Below are positions 40,275 to 49,778 of a stretch of DNA of 64,000 nucleotides, piece after piece; position 1 is the stretch's first letter, and each line of letters begins with the position of its first letter. A program made the translations under genes and the position numbers. Source of the stretch: Serratia sp. AKBS12 (GTDB lineage Bacteria > Pseudomonadota > Gammaproteobacteria > Enterobacterales > Enterobacteriaceae). The notes under the pieces are model-generated. The model had not been told where the DNA came from. It saw only the letters and a list, made by a program, of their open reading frames with translations, and ran no database searches. Where the stretch lies: assembly GCF_024793895.1 (NCBI RefSeq), contig NZ_JANUSB010000009.1, positions 62,001 through 126,000 of the forward strand. Reading direction: 5' to 3'.

Positions 40275-43200
40275 GTGAGGCGACTGCCTGGGATTTTGTT
40301 AGCAACAGGCGCCACGCTCATCGTAGTTGTGGCGTTGCTGATCAGTGGGCTGCGCCTGGCGTTGCCGGAACTGAACAGCTACCGCCCACAATTGCTGGAA
40401 AAGATCGCAGCCATGTCCGGCGTACCGGTGCAGGCCGATTTTGTGCAGGGCAGTTGGGAAAACTTTGGCCCGACGCTTGAAGTGCGCAACATCCGCGCCC
40501 AACTGCCAAAAAGCAACCTGCATATCGAACGCGTCACGCTGGCGCTGGATGTATGGCAGTCCTTGCTGCACTGGCGCTGGCAGTTTCGCGATCTAACCTT
40601 CTACCAATTCCAACTCGATATGAACACCACGCTGGGCGGGGATGAACACCAGGGCAGTATTATCGAGCCGGGTACCGTCAGCGATCTGTTGCTCTATCAG
40701 TTCGACCATTTCGATTTGCGCGACAGCCGCATTTCCTTCCTCACGCCGTCCGGCCCACGGGCAGAGTTCGATATTCCGCAGCTCACCTGGCTTAACAGCC
40801 ACCAACGCCACCGGGCGGAAGGGCAAATCAGCCTATCGACCATCAACGGCCAGCATGGGCTGGTGCGGGTGCGCATGGATCTGCGCGACAACAAAGGCTT
40901 ATTGAACACCGGCACGGTATATATGCAAGCCGATGATATTGATCTGAAGCCGTGGTTCAGTCGTTGGCTGAAGTCCAACACCGGGCTGGAAAGTGCGGAC
41001 TTCAGTCTGGCGGCCTGGCTGCAAATACAGAACGGTGAAATATACGGCGGTAACGCCATGCTCAAGCGAGGAGCGGCTAACTGGACGGTGGGAAAAGAAC
41101 AGCACCGGCTGGATGTCGATAACCTGTCGCTGGCGTTGAATCGCAAGGGTAACGGCTGGCAGGTGGAGGTACCGCAGCTGAACCTGAAAACCGACGGGCA
41201 GGCTTGGCCGCAAGGTTCTCTTTCCGGCCTGTGGCTACCGGAAAACAACCGCTTCCTGGGGCCTGAGCAGAGCGAAGAGCTGCGCATTCGCGCCAGCGAT
41301 ATTCAACTGGAACGGCTGGCGGCGTTGTTGCCGACCTTCTCATTCCTCAGCCCCGACGTGCTCGAGCGTTGGAATGATTTACAACCACAGGGCCGGGTCA
41401 ACGCGCTGGCGCTGGACATCCCGCTCAAGCAGCCGGAAAAAACCCGCTTCCAGGCACGCTGGCACGGCGTCAGTTGGCAGCCCTGGAAACTGCTGCCGGG
41501 GGTTAACCATTTTTCCGGCGCACTGAGCGGTGGAGTAGAAAACGGCCGCTTGACGCTGGATATGCAGGACAGCGTGCTGCCTTACGGCGATATGTTCCGC
41601 GCACCGCTGGAGATCGCGCGTGCGACGGGGGCGCTGACCTGGCGCAACGATGCTCAGGGCTGGGAACTGGCGAGCCGTAAACTGGACGTCAAAGCCAAAT
41701 CGTTATGGGTAAACGGCGATTTCCGTTATCGGCAACCGACCAATGGTGAGCCGTGGCTGAGTATTCTGGCGGGCATTCGACTGTATGACGGCGCGGACGC
41801 CTGGCGCTATTTCCCTGAACCGTTGATGGGTACGCATCTGGTAAATTACCTGAGCGGGGCGATTCAGGGCGGTCAGGTGGACAATGCGTCGCTGATTTTT
41901 TCCGGCAACCCACATTTTTTCCCGTTTGAGAAGCATGAGGGGCAGTTTGAAGTCTACGTCCCGCTGCGCCAGGCGACTTTCCAGTTCCAACCGGGCTGGC
42001 CGGCGTTGACCGATTTGGCGATCGATCTCGACTTCCTGAATAACGGACTGTGGATGAATGCTCCGGCCACCAAACTGGGCAAGGTCAGCGGCAAGAATAT
42101 CAGTGCCGTCATTCCGGACTATCTGCAAGAGCGGCTGTTGATCGACGCAGAGGTGGCTGGCGCCGGCCCGGACGTGCATGACTATTTCATGCAGACGCCG
42201 CTGCATGACTCGGTCGGTGCGGCGTTGGATGAGCTGCAGATTGCTGGCGATGTCAGTGGGCGCTTACATCTAGATATCCCTTTGAATGGCCAGCAGGTTG
42301 CCGCCAAGGGTGAAGTGACGTTGAACAACAATTCGCTGCTGGTGAAACCGCTGGGCAGCACGCTTGACAAGCTCAACGGTAAATTCCGCTTCGACAACGG
42401 CAATCTGTCCGGCGATACCCTGACGGCGAATTGGTTCGGTCAGCCGGTGGCGGTGAACTTCACCACCGAGGAAGGCGCGCAGGCGTATAAAGTCAACGTC
42501 GGCCTGAAGGGCGACTGGCAGCCGGGCAAGTTCCCCGGCATGCCGCAAGAGGTTGCCGAGGCGCTCAGCGGTAGCGCGCCGTGGAACGGCAAGGTGGCGA
42601 TTAACTTACCGCACGGCGGGGCGGCGAGTTACGATATCGGCGTCAATGCCGACCTGAAGAATGTGAGCAGTCACTTACCTTCTCCACTCGATAAACCGAC
42701 GGGTGAGCCGCTGCCGCTTAGCGTAAAAGTCAACGGCGGGCTGAACGGGTTCAATCTGACGGGCAGCGCCGGCAAGCAGAATAATTTCAACAGCGAATGG
42801 TCGTTTGCCAAACAGCAGGTCACGCTGGCGCGCGCCGCATGGCGCAACGGGCCGGGAACGCCAGCGCTGCCACAAAGTAAATCGCTGACGCTGAATCTGC
42901 CGCCGCTAGACGGCGAAAAATGGCTGGGTCTGCTGGCTCCGGCGATGAAACAGGGCGGCAGCAGCGGCAAAGTGGGCAGTTTCAATTTTCCGACTACCGT
43001 GGCGTTAACCACCCCGCAACTGCTGTTGGGTGGGCAGGCATGGCATAAACTGCAATTGGCGGTGCAGCAACAGCTTGGCGGCGTCACCGTTGACGTCAAG
43101 GGCGAAGAGATTGACGGCGCGCTGCGGGTGGCCGACAGCGGCCCGTGGCGGGCGAATATCAAATACCTTTATTACAACCCGCAGTTTGGCGATGACCACA

Positions 43201-44084
43201 GTACGCCGACGGCCACCAACCCACTGGCGGCGGCGGATCGGGTGTCGTTCCGTGGTTGGCCTTCGTTGATGCTGCGGTGCCAGTCCTGCTGGATTATGGG
43301 GCAAAATCTCGGCAAGGTGGAGGCGGATGTGACCTCGGCAGGCGACACGCTCACTCTGCAACATGGCCTGATCGATACCGGCAAGGGGCGGATGACCGCC
43401 ACCGGCCTGTGGAAGCAGAATGATACGGAAGAACGTACGGCGTTGAAGGGCAAATTGCTGGGCAGCAAGATTGATGAAACCGCCAACTTCTTTGGCCTCA
43501 CCACGCCGTTGAGAAACGCCCCTTATGACGTGGATTTCGATCTGCACTGGCGTGGCCAGCCGTGGAAACCGGACGTCAATACCTTCAACGGCACCATGAA
43601 AATTGATATCGGCAAGGGCGAGATCGACAGCCTGGGCGGTGGGCGCGCCGGGCAGTTACTGCGTTTGGTCAGCTTTGATGCCTTGCTGCGCAAGTTGCAG
43701 TTCGACTTTAGCGATACCTTTGGCGAAGGTTTTTACTTCGATTCCATTCGCAGCACGATATGGTCGAAAGATGGCATAATGCATACGGATAATCTATTGG
43801 TTGACGGCCTGGCGGCGGATATCGCCATGAGCGGACAGGTCGATCTGGTCAGACGCCAGCTCGACATGGAAGCGGTGGTCGCGCCAGAGATTTCCGCCAC
43901 GGTGGGCGTTGCCACCGCTTTCGTGATTAACCCGATAGTGGGTGCCGCGGTGTTTGCCGCATCGAAGGTGCTGGCACCGTTATGGAACAAGATTTCGCTG
44001 ATTCGCTATCACATCAGCGGCAGTATGGATCAGCCGAAAATCAACGAGGTTTTGCGCAAGCCAAAAGAGGATAAGGCGTCATGA
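40275..44084 (+). CDS. yhdP: AsmA-like protein YhdP
   Basis: 1269 residues from GTG 40275, which has AAGGAGA upstream. One N-terminal transmembrane helix (ILLATGATLIVVVALLISGL) is followed by a very long beta-rich periplasmic domain ending in a DUF3971/AsmA-like C-terminal region. E. coli YhdP, with TamB and YdbH, carries phospholipids between inner and outer membranes through a hydrophobic groove. The stop overlaps the next gene by ATGA, so the nitrilase is translationally coupled. Confidence 0.97.
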   Translation: MRRLPGILLATGATLIVVVALLISGLRLALPELNSYRPQLLEKIAAMSGVPVQADFVQGSWENFGPTLEVRNIRAQLPKSNLHIERVTLALDVWQSLLHWRWQFRDLTFYQFQLDMNTTLGGDEHQGSIIEPGTVSDLLLYQFDHFDLRDSRISFLTPSGPRAEFDIPQLTWLNSHQRHRAEGQISLSTINGQHGLVRVRMDLRDNKGLLNTGTVYMQADDIDLKPWFSRWLKSNTGLESADFSLAAWLQIQNGEIYGGNAMLKRGAANWTVGKEQHRLDVDNLSLALNRKGNGWQVEVPQLNLKTDGQAWPQGSLSGLWLPENNRFLGPEQSEELRIRASDIQLERLAALLPTFSFLSPDVLERWNDLQPQGRVNALALDIPLKQPEKTRFQARWHGVSWQPWKLLPGVNHFSGALSGGVENGRLTLDMQDSVLPYGDMFRAPLEIARATGALTWRNDAQGWELASRKLDVKAKSLWVNGDFRYRQPTNGEPWLSILAGIRLYDGADAWRYFPEPLMGTHLVNYLSGAIQGGQVDNASLIFSGNPHFFPFEKHEGQFEVYVPLRQATFQFQPGWPALTDLAIDLDFLNNGLWMNAPATKLGKVSGKNISAVIPDYLQERLLIDAEVAGAGPDVHDYFMQTPLHDSVGAALDELQIAGDVSGRLHLDIPLNGQQVAAKGEVTLNNNSLLVKPLGSTLDKLNGKFRFDNGNLSGDTLTANWFGQPVAVNFTTEEGAQAYKVNVGLKGDWQPGKFPGMPQEVAEALSGSAPWNGKVAINLPHGGAASYDIGVNADLKNVSSHLPSPLDKPTGEPLPLSVKVNGGLNGFNLTGSAGKQNNFNSEWSFAKQQVTLARAAWRNGPGTPALPQSKSLTLNLPPLDGEKWLGLLAPAMKQGGSSGKVGSFNFPTTVALTTPQLLLGGQAWHKLQLAVQQQLGGVTVDVKGEEIDGALRVADSGPWRANIKYLYYNPQFGDDHSTPTATNPLAAADRVSFRGWPSLMLRCQSCWIMGQNLGKVEADVTSAGDTLTLQHGLIDTGKGRMTATGLWKQNDTEERTALKGKLLGSKIDETANFFGLTTPLRNAPYDVDFDLHWRGQPWKPDVNTFNGTMKIDIGKGEIDSLGGGRAGQLLRLVSFDALLRKLQFDFSDTFGEGFYFDSIRSTIWSKDGIMHTDNLLVDGLAADIAMSGQVDLVRRQLDMEAVVAPEISATVGVATAFVINPIVGAAVFAASKVLAPLWNKISLIRYHISGSMDQPKINEVLRKPKEDKAS

Positions 44085-44941
44085 GAAATGCAAACGTTGC
44101 GTTGTTACAACTGTGCAGTGGCGATCAGGTGCGGGATAACCTGGCGCAGATTGAGCAGCAAATCAAGCAGCTCAATGCGGGAGTAAAACTGGTCATGACG
44201 CCGGAGAATGCACTGCTTTTCGCCAACGCCGAGGCGTATCGCCAACATGCGGAAACCGAAGGTGACGGCCCGCTGCAACAGGCGGTGCGCGAGATGGCTC
44301 GCCGCTATGGCGTGTGGCTGCTGGTTGGCTCGATGCCATTAGTCAGCCGCGAAAACCCGCAGCGTATTACCACCAGCAGCCTGCTGTTTGACGATCGGGG
44401 CGAAATTCGCGCCCGTTACGACAAATTGCATATGTTTGACGTTGATATCAACGATATGCACGCGCATTACCGTGAATCGGATACCTACCAGCACGGCCAG
44501 CAGTTGACGGTGGTGGATACGCCGGTGGGGCGCTTGGGGATGACGGTATGCTACGATTTGCGTTTCCCCGGTTTGTATCAGGCGTTGCGCGCTCAAGGGG
44601 CGGAACTGATTTCCGTGCCGGCGGCGTTTACCCGCGTTACCGGAGAAGCCCACTGGGAAATCCTGCTGCGCGCACGGGCGATTGAAAACCAGTGCATCCT
44701 GCTGGCACCGGCGCAGGTGGGCCGTCACGGTCTGACGCGTCGTACCTGGGGCCACACGATGGCGGTTGACGGCTGGGGCAAGATCCTGGCCGAGAACCCG
44801 GACGCGGTTTCTGCGCTGAAAGTGCGAGTCGACACCGGCGTGCTGAAAACCATTCGCACCCAGATGCCGGTGCAGCAGCACAATCGATTCCAGACGTCGC
44901 TAACGGCGCCGTTTGAAAACACATCCTCCAATAAAGAGTGA
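44081..44941 (+). CDS. Carbon-nitrogen hydrolase (nitrilase superfamily), deaminated-glutathione-amidase-like
   Basis: 286 residues with the full Glu-Lys-Cys triad: E42 in [11 protein letters not shown]115 in [13 protein letters not shown] and C157 in [14 protein letters not shown]. The layout is closest to the Nit1/YbeM branch that hydrolyses deaminated glutathione. It is inserted between yhdP and tldD, overlapping yhdP by 4 bases and ending 7 bp before tldD, so it sits inside the operon. E. coli lacks a gene at this position. Confidence 0.88.
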   Translation: MRNANVALLQLCSGDQVRDNLAQIEQQIKQLNAGVKLVMTPENALLFANAEAYRQHAETEGDGPLQQAVREMARRYGVWLLVGSMPLVSRENPQRITTSSLLFDDRGEIRARYDKLHMFDVDINDMHAHYRESDTYQHGQQLTVVDTPVGRLGMTVCYDLRFPGLYQALRAQGAELISVPAAFTRVTGEAHWEILLRARAIENQCILLAPAQVGRHGLTRRTWGHTMAVDGWGKILAENPDAVSALKVRVDTGVLKTIRTQMPVQQHNRFQTSLTAPFENTSSNKE

Positions 44942-44948
44942 AAAAATT

Positions 44949-46394
44949 ATGAGTTTGACGCTTGTCAGTGAACACTTACTTGCTGCGAATAAGCTGAGTC
45001 ATCAGGATCTGTTCGCCGTATTAGGGCAACTGGCCGAGCGCCGCATCGATTATGCCGATCTGTATTTTCAGTCCAGCTACCACGAAGCGTGGGTGATTGA
45101 AGACGGTATCATCAAAGATGGCTCTTACAATATCGATCAGGGCGTCGGCGTGCGTGCCATCAGCGGTGAAAAGACCGGTTTTGCCTATGCCGACCAGATC
45201 ACCCTCAATGCGTTGCAGCAAAGCGCGCAAGCGGCGCGCAGCATTGTCCGCGAGCAGGGCGACGGCAAAGCCCGTACCCTGGGTGAAATCAGCCACCCGG
45301 CAATGTACTCGCTGCTCGATCCGCTGCAAAGCCTGCCGCGCGAAGAGAAAATAGCGCTGTTGCATCGGGTGGATAAAGTGGCTCGCGCCGCCGACAAGCG
45401 AGTGCAGGAAGTGAGTGCCAGCATTACCGGCGTGTATGAGCAGGTGCTGGTTGCCGCTACCGACGGCACGTTGGCGGCCGACGTTCGCCCCTTGGTACGT
45501 CTTTCGGTCAGCGTGCTGGTAGAGGAAGACGGCAAGCGCGAGCGCGGCTCCAGCGGTGGCGGCGGTCGTTTTGGTTATGATTACTTCCTGGAAGTGGTCG
45601 GCGGCGAAACGCGGGCCGATGCCTTTGCCAAAGAGGCTGTGCGCATGGCGTTGGTGAATCTTTCCGCGATTGCCGCGCCGGCGGGTGGGATGCCGGTGGT
45701 GCTGGGTGCCGGTTGGCCTGGCGTGTTGCTGCACGAAGCGGTAGGTCACGGGCTGGAAGGTGATTTTAACCGTCGCGGTACGTCGGTATTCAGCGGACAA
45801 ATGGGTCAACTGGTGGCGTCCGAGCTTTGCACCGTGGTGGATGACGGCACGCTGCAAGGCCGTCGCGGTTCACTGGCTATCGACGATGAAGGTGTACCAG
45901 GCCAATATAATGTATTGATCGAAAACGGCATTCTGAAGGGCTACATGCAGGACAAGCTCAACGCGCGCCTGATGGGCGTAGCGCCGACCGGCAACGGTCG
46001 CCGCGAATCTTATGCCCATCTGCCGATGCCGCGCATGACCAATACCTATATGCTGGCCGGCAAGTCGACGCCGGAAGAGATCGTCGCCAGCGTAGAATAC
46101 GGCCTGTATGCACCGAACTTCGGCGGCGGTCAGGTGGATATCACTTCGGGCAAGTTCGTGTTCTCTACCTCGGAAGCCTATCTGATCGAAAACGGCCGCA
46201 TTACCAAACCGGTGAAGGGCGCGACGCTGATCGGTTCGGGTATCGAAGCGATGCAGCAGATATCGATGGTCGGTAACGATCTGGCGCTGGACAAGGGCGT
46301 TGGTGTCTGTGGCAAAGAGGGGCAAAGCCTGCCGGTCGGCGTTGGCCAGCCAACGCTGAAGCTGGATAATCTGACCGTGGGCGGTACCGCGTAG
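44949..46394 (+). CDS. tldD: Metalloprotease TldD
   Basis: 481 residues, as in E. coli, from ATG 44949 ([20 protein letters not shown]). The zinc-binding HEXXXH motif is HEAVGH at residues 262-267, followed by [13 protein letters not shown]. TldD and its partner PmbA (TldE) form a heterodimeric protease known for microcin B17 maturation and for degrading the CcdA antitoxin; pmbA is about 8.5 kb downstream in this window. Confidence 0.98.
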   Translation: MSLTLVSEHLLAANKLSHQDLFAVLGQLAERRIDYADLYFQSSYHEAWVIEDGIIKDGSYNIDQGVGVRAISGEKTGFAYADQITLNALQQSAQAARSIVREQGDGKARTLGEISHPAMYSLLDPLQSLPREEKIALLHRVDKVARAADKRVQEVSASITGVYEQVLVAATDGTLAADVRPLVRLSVSVLVEEDGKRERGSSGGGGRFGYDYFLEVVGGETRADAFAKEAVRMALVNLSAIAAPAGGMPVVLGAGWPGVLLHEAVGHGLEGDFNRRGTSVFSGQMGQLVASELCTVVDDGTLQGRRGSLAIDDEGVPGQYNVLIENGILKGYMQDKLNARLMGVAPTGNGRRESYAHLPMPRMTNTYMLAGKSTPEEIVASVEYGLYAPNFGGGQVDITSGKFVFSTSEAYLIENGRITKPVKGATLIGSGIEAMQQISMVGNDLALDKGVGVCGKEGQSLPVGVGQPTLKLDNLTVGGTA

Positions 46395-46410
46395 CCCTCT
46401 GTCAGTCCAG

Positions 46411-46440
46411 CAATAAAGGGCGCATGTGCGCCCTTTATTG
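46411..46440. terminator. Bidirectional terminator after tldD
   Basis: A 14-bp perfect stem, CAATAAAGGGCGCA (46411-46424) with TGCGCCCTTTATTG (46427-46440). It lies between the convergent tldD and nucleoside hydrolase genes. Confidence 0.8.
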
Positions 46441-46454
46441 CCGATGTTGCGGTG

Positions 46455-47387
46455 TCAGCCAATCCTTTCCAGCGCGTCTACCACCAAACCCCAGAACTTG
46501 TCCCGATCCAGCGTCACCGCGACCTGGGTATGGCAATCCGGCGGTGCAGGATAACGGAAGTCCGCTACCGTCATGCCCAGCGTCAGGGTGCCGGTCAGTT
46601 CAATATCTATCGGTACCTTGCGTACCGTCATTACGCTCGGATCGATAACATAGGCGACCGCGCACGGGTCGTGAACCGGCGGTGCGTCAAATCCCTGCGC
46701 CTGTCGATACCTCTGACCGAAAAATTGCAGCAGTTCGCCGACGAAGGTCGCCGGCAGGCTACCAATGGCGGCAATGCGCTGGCAGACCTGCGGCGTAGCG
46801 AGCGCCTGGTGGGTCAGATCCAGCCCCACCATGGTCAGCGGCCAACGCTCATTGAACACGATATGTGCGGCTTGCGGATCGATCTTGATATTGAACTCCG
46901 CCACCGCACTCCAGTTGCCGACGTGATAGCCGCCGCCCATCAGCACCACCTCCTTCACCCGCTCGGCGATGCGTGGCTCTTTGCGTACCGCCATGGCGAT
47001 ATTGGTCAGGCCACCGGTGGGCACCAGGGTCACGCTGCCTGGCGGATGGGCCATCACCGTGTCGATGATCACATCGATCGCATGTCGCGTATCCAGCGTC
47101 AGCGTGGGGTCGGGCAATTGTGGGCCGTCAAGCCCCGTCTCGCCATGGATATCCGCCGCGACGTCGATATTACGCACCAGCGGCCGCGAACAGCCGGCGG
47201 CAAATGGCACGCCGGTAATGTTGGCGATGCGCGCCACTGCCAGCGCGTTGCGCGTGACCTTTTCCAGCGTCTGGTTGCCAACTACCGTGGTTACTGCCAA
47301 TAGTTCAATCTCCGGGTTGCCCCAGGCAAGCAGCAGGGCGATGGCGTCGTCATGTCCGGGATCGCAATCCAATATGATTTTTTTCAT
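46455..47387 (-). CDS. Nucleoside hydrolase (inosine-uridine preferring family, RihA/RihB-like)
   Basis: 310 residues from ATG 47387 with GGGA upstream; an ATG four codons earlier is possible. The calcium-binding IILDCDPGHDDAIALLLA at the N-terminus is the family signature; LMGGGYHVGNWSAVAEFN with NIKIDPQAA and the C-terminal VHDPCAVAYV supply the other ligands. It cleaves ribonucleosides to base and ribose. It shares features with both RihA and RihB, so I give no symbol. The aaeR gene lies 38 bp upstream in the same direction. Confidence 0.9.
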   Translation of the reverse strand: MKKIILDCDPGHDDAIALLLAWGNPEIELLAVTTVVGNQTLEKVTRNALAVARIANITGVPFAAGCSRPLVRNIDVAADIHGETGLDGPQLPDPTLTLDTRHAIDVIIDTVMAHPPGSVTLVPTGGLTNIAMAVRKEPRIAERVKEVVLMGGGYHVGNWSAVAEFNIKIDPQAAHIVFNERWPLTMVGLDLTHQALATPQVCQRIAAIGSLPATFVGELLQFFGQRYRQAQGFDAPPVHDPCAVAYVIDPSVMTVRKVPIDIELTGTLTLGMTVADFRYPAPPDCHTQVAVTLDRDKFWGLVVDALERIG

Positions 47388-47425
47388 TTTTATTCCCATT
47401 GCGCAGAGCGGTAGCGCAGTTGGCG

Positions 47426-48337
47426 TTAACGGTACTCTTGATAGACCTCGCTCACTTTTTTGAAGTATTCAGTCAAGTAATTAATACACACTTCTACCTT
47501 GAGCGGCAGCTTGTCCTTTTCGGTATACAGTGCGTATACCGGCCGTGGATCCGAATGATAGCGTTTGAACAGGATCTCGATCTCGCCGCGCTTGATCTCC
47601 TCGATCACCCACATCAGCGGCGCATAGGCGATGCCGGCGCCGGCTTTCAGCCAGCGGATCATGGTCTGCGAGTCGTTGGTAACGAAGCGCCCCTGCGGCG
47701 AGATGCGCGTACTGATGCCCTCAGGAGCGATCAGTTCGAACTCGCTGTCCGGCCGTACGCTGTATTCCAGCCAGGAAAAATTCACCATGTCGTTAGGTTT
47801 TTGTGGCGTGCCGTGCTGCGCCAGATAGCTTTTGGCGGCGCATATCACCATCGGCATTGAACCGAGGCGTTTTGAAAACAGGCTGGAGTCCTGTAGCGCG
47901 CCAACGCGGATAACCACGTCCAATCCATCGGCGATCAGATCCGGCGCCGGAATGCCGGTAACCAGATTGACCGTCAGGCCTGGATACTCCTTCAGCATGT
48001 CGGCGGTCATGGTGGCCAGCACGTTTTGCGCCATGGTGGACGAACTGCCGATACGTAACGTTCCGGTTGGCGTATTGTTAAAAGCATACAGCTGCTCGTG
48101 CACCTCGCTCACTTCCTGCAACATGCGCCGACACCCCTGATAGTAAATCTTGCCGGCTTCGGTCAGGCCAATGCTGCGCGTGCTGCGGTTGAGCAGCTTC
48201 ACTTGTAACTCATTTTCCAGTTTGGACACTGTCTGGCTGATGGATGAAACGCTCATGTCGAGTTGACGCGCGGCGGCGGTAAATGACCCGCACTCAACGA
48301 CTTTGGCGTACACCGACATCCGTTTAAGTCTTTCCAT
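47426..48337 (-). CDS. aaeR: LysR family activator AaeR
   Basis: 303 residues. The N-terminal HTH (MERLKRMSVYAKVVECGSFT; LDMSVSSISQTVSKLENEL) is followed by the effector domain, and the protein resembles E. coli AaeR (QseA) throughout. It is divergent from aaeXAB as in E. coli, where it activates the efflux operon in response to aromatic acids. A CRP-like site lies just upstream of its start. Confidence 0.93.
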   Translation of the reverse strand: MERLKRMSVYAKVVECGSFTAAARQLDMSVSSISQTVSKLENELQVKLLNRSTRSIGLTEAGKIYYQGCRRMLQEVSEVHEQLYAFNNTPTGTLRIGSSSTMAQNVLATMTADMLKEYPGLTVNLVTGIPAPDLIADGLDVVIRVGALQDSSLFSKRLGSMPMVICAAKSYLAQHGTPQKPNDMVNFSWLEYSVRPDSEFELIAPEGISTRISPQGRFVTNDSQTMIRWLKAGAGIAYAPLMWVIEEIKRGEIEILFKRYHSDPRPVYALYTEKDKLPLKVEVCINYLTEYFKKVSEVYQEYR

Positions 48338-48355
48338 TGTTCACTCTGGCTTAAA

Positions 48356-48371
48356 AGTGATTTAGATCACA
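48356..48371. promoter_or_regulatory. Likely CRP site between aaeR and aaeX
   Basis: AGTGATTTAGATCACA matches the TGTGA-N6-TCACA consensus at 9 of 10 positions. It is about 19 bp upstream of the aaeR start and about 260 bp upstream of aaeX. Confidence 0.6.
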
Positions 48372-48514
48372 GATTGTTGATGCCTTGATAGTAAGCAGGC
48401 TAATATAACGCGGTCAAAGATGCTTTAGCGGCGTCACCGCTGCTGGTGATCCCCCGGTTACCCTCGCATTCCCATTCGCGGACGTAGTTCTGAGTTTAAC
48501 CCTTTTTCAGGTTC

Positions 48515-48540
48515 GTGACCTGGACAACCTGTCTGGTCAC
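48515..48540. promoter_or_regulatory. Inverted repeat upstream of aaeX, possible AaeR operator
   Basis: GTGACC (48515-48520), 14 bases, GGTCAC (48535-48540), about 90 bp before the aaeX start. The spacing would suit a LysR dimer site; assignment is by position only. Confidence 0.3.
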
Positions 48541-48631
48541 CACCGTGTGGCGTGCTTCCGCTAGAATGTAAAGAGAATGTGAATGAGTAGGGTGTTTGTT
48601 CTCCGGTGTAGTGAACAATAAGGAAAAAGTA

Positions 48632-48835
48632 ATGAGTTTGCTTCCGGTTATGGTCATCTTCGGATTGTCGTTTCCACCGGTGTTTTTTGAGTTGATCGTC
48701 TCGCTGGCGCTGTTCTTTGTGCTGCGTCGGTTGTTGCAACCGACCGGTATCTACGACTTTGTCTGGCATCCGGCGCTGTTCAATACCGCGCTGTATTGCT
48801 GCCTGTTTTATCTGATTTCGTGTTTTTTCGTTTGA
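48632..48835 (+). CDS. aaeX: Small membrane protein AaeX
   Basis: 67 residues, the same length as E. coli AaeX, which it resembles throughout ([40 protein letters not shown]). It starts at ATG 48632 after AAGGAAAAAG. Two transmembrane helices of the DUF1656 type. It precedes aaeA by 7 bp; its role in the efflux system is not defined. Confidence 0.95.
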   Translation: MSLLPVMVIFGLSFPPVFFELIVSLALFFVLRRLLQPTGIYDFVWHPALFNTALYCCLFYLISCFFV

Positions 48836-48842
48836 GGTCGCT

Positions 48843-49778
48843 GTGAAAACTTTTTCAATAAAAATAGCCAGAATCGCGATCACTTTGATTCTTGTCCTGC
48901 TGGGGATTGTCGCGGTGTTCAAGGCCTGGGTGTTTTACACCGAATCCCCCTGGACGCGGGATGCCAAATTCACCGCCGATGTGGTCGCAATCGCGCCTGA
49001 CGTCAGCGGTCTGTTGACCAGCGTACCGGTAGTGGATAACCAACTGGTGAAACAGGGGCAGGTGCTGTTTGTCATCGATCAGCCGCGCTATCAACAGGCC
49101 CTGGCGCAAGCCAATGCCGATGTCGCCTATTACCAGACGCTGGCCGCAGAGAAAAAACGCGAAGCCGGTCGCCGGGTAAAACTGGGTATCCAGGCGATGT
49201 CGCAGGAAGAAATCGATCAGGCCAACAACGTGCTGCAAACCGTGCAGCATCAGTTGGCGAAGTCGATTGCGGTACGCGATCTGGCCAAGCTGGATCTGGA
49301 ACGTACCACGGTACGTGCGCCGGCCGACGGCTGGATCACCAACCTTAACGTGCACGCCGGTGAGTTCATCACCCGTGGCTCTACCGCCGTTGCGCTGGTC
49401 AAAAAGAATACCTTCTACGTACTGGCCTATCTGGAAGAAACCAAACTGCATGGTCTGAGCAAAGGCGATCGGGTGGAAATCACCCCATTGGGCAGCAACC
49501 GTATCATGCACGGTACGGTAGACAGCGTGGCCGCCGGGGTGAACAACAGCAGCAGTACCAATGACACCAAAGGGCTGGCGGCCATCGACAGCAACCTGGA
49601 GTGGGTGCGTCTGGCGCAACGTGTGCCGGTAAAAATCGTTCTTGATGCCGAGGATCAGCAACATCCGTATCCGGCTGGCACCACCGCGACGGTAGTGGTT
49701 ACCGGCAAGGGCGATCGCGACCGGGACGGCAGTTCACCTTTTGTACGCCTGATGCATCGGCTGCGTGAGTTCGGTTAA
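48843..49778 (+). CDS. aaeA: p-Hydroxybenzoic acid efflux pump subunit AaeA
   Basis: 311 residues from GTG 48843. It is a membrane-fusion protein of the HlyD/EmrA type: one N-terminal transmembrane helix ([20 protein letters not shown]), a biotinyl-lipoyl domain ([20 protein letters not shown]), a helical hairpin (residues 85-140) and a beta-barrel. It partners with AaeB, whose start overlaps the stop by one base (TAATG). The pump exports aromatic carboxylic acids. Confidence 0.96.
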   Translation: MKTFSIKIARIAITLILVLLGIVAVFKAWVFYTESPWTRDAKFTADVVAIAPDVSGLLTSVPVVDNQLVKQGQVLFVIDQPRYQQALAQANADVAYYQTLAAEKKREAGRRVKLGIQAMSQEEIDQANNVLQTVQHQLAKSIAVRDLAKLDLERTTVRAPADGWITNLNVHAGEFITRGSTAVALVKKNTFYVLAYLEETKLHGLSKGDRVEITPLGSNRIMHGTVDSVAAGVNNSSSTNDTKGLAAIDSNLEWVRLAQRVPVKIVLDAEDQQHPYPAGTTATVVVTGKGDRDRDGSSPFVRLMHRLREFG

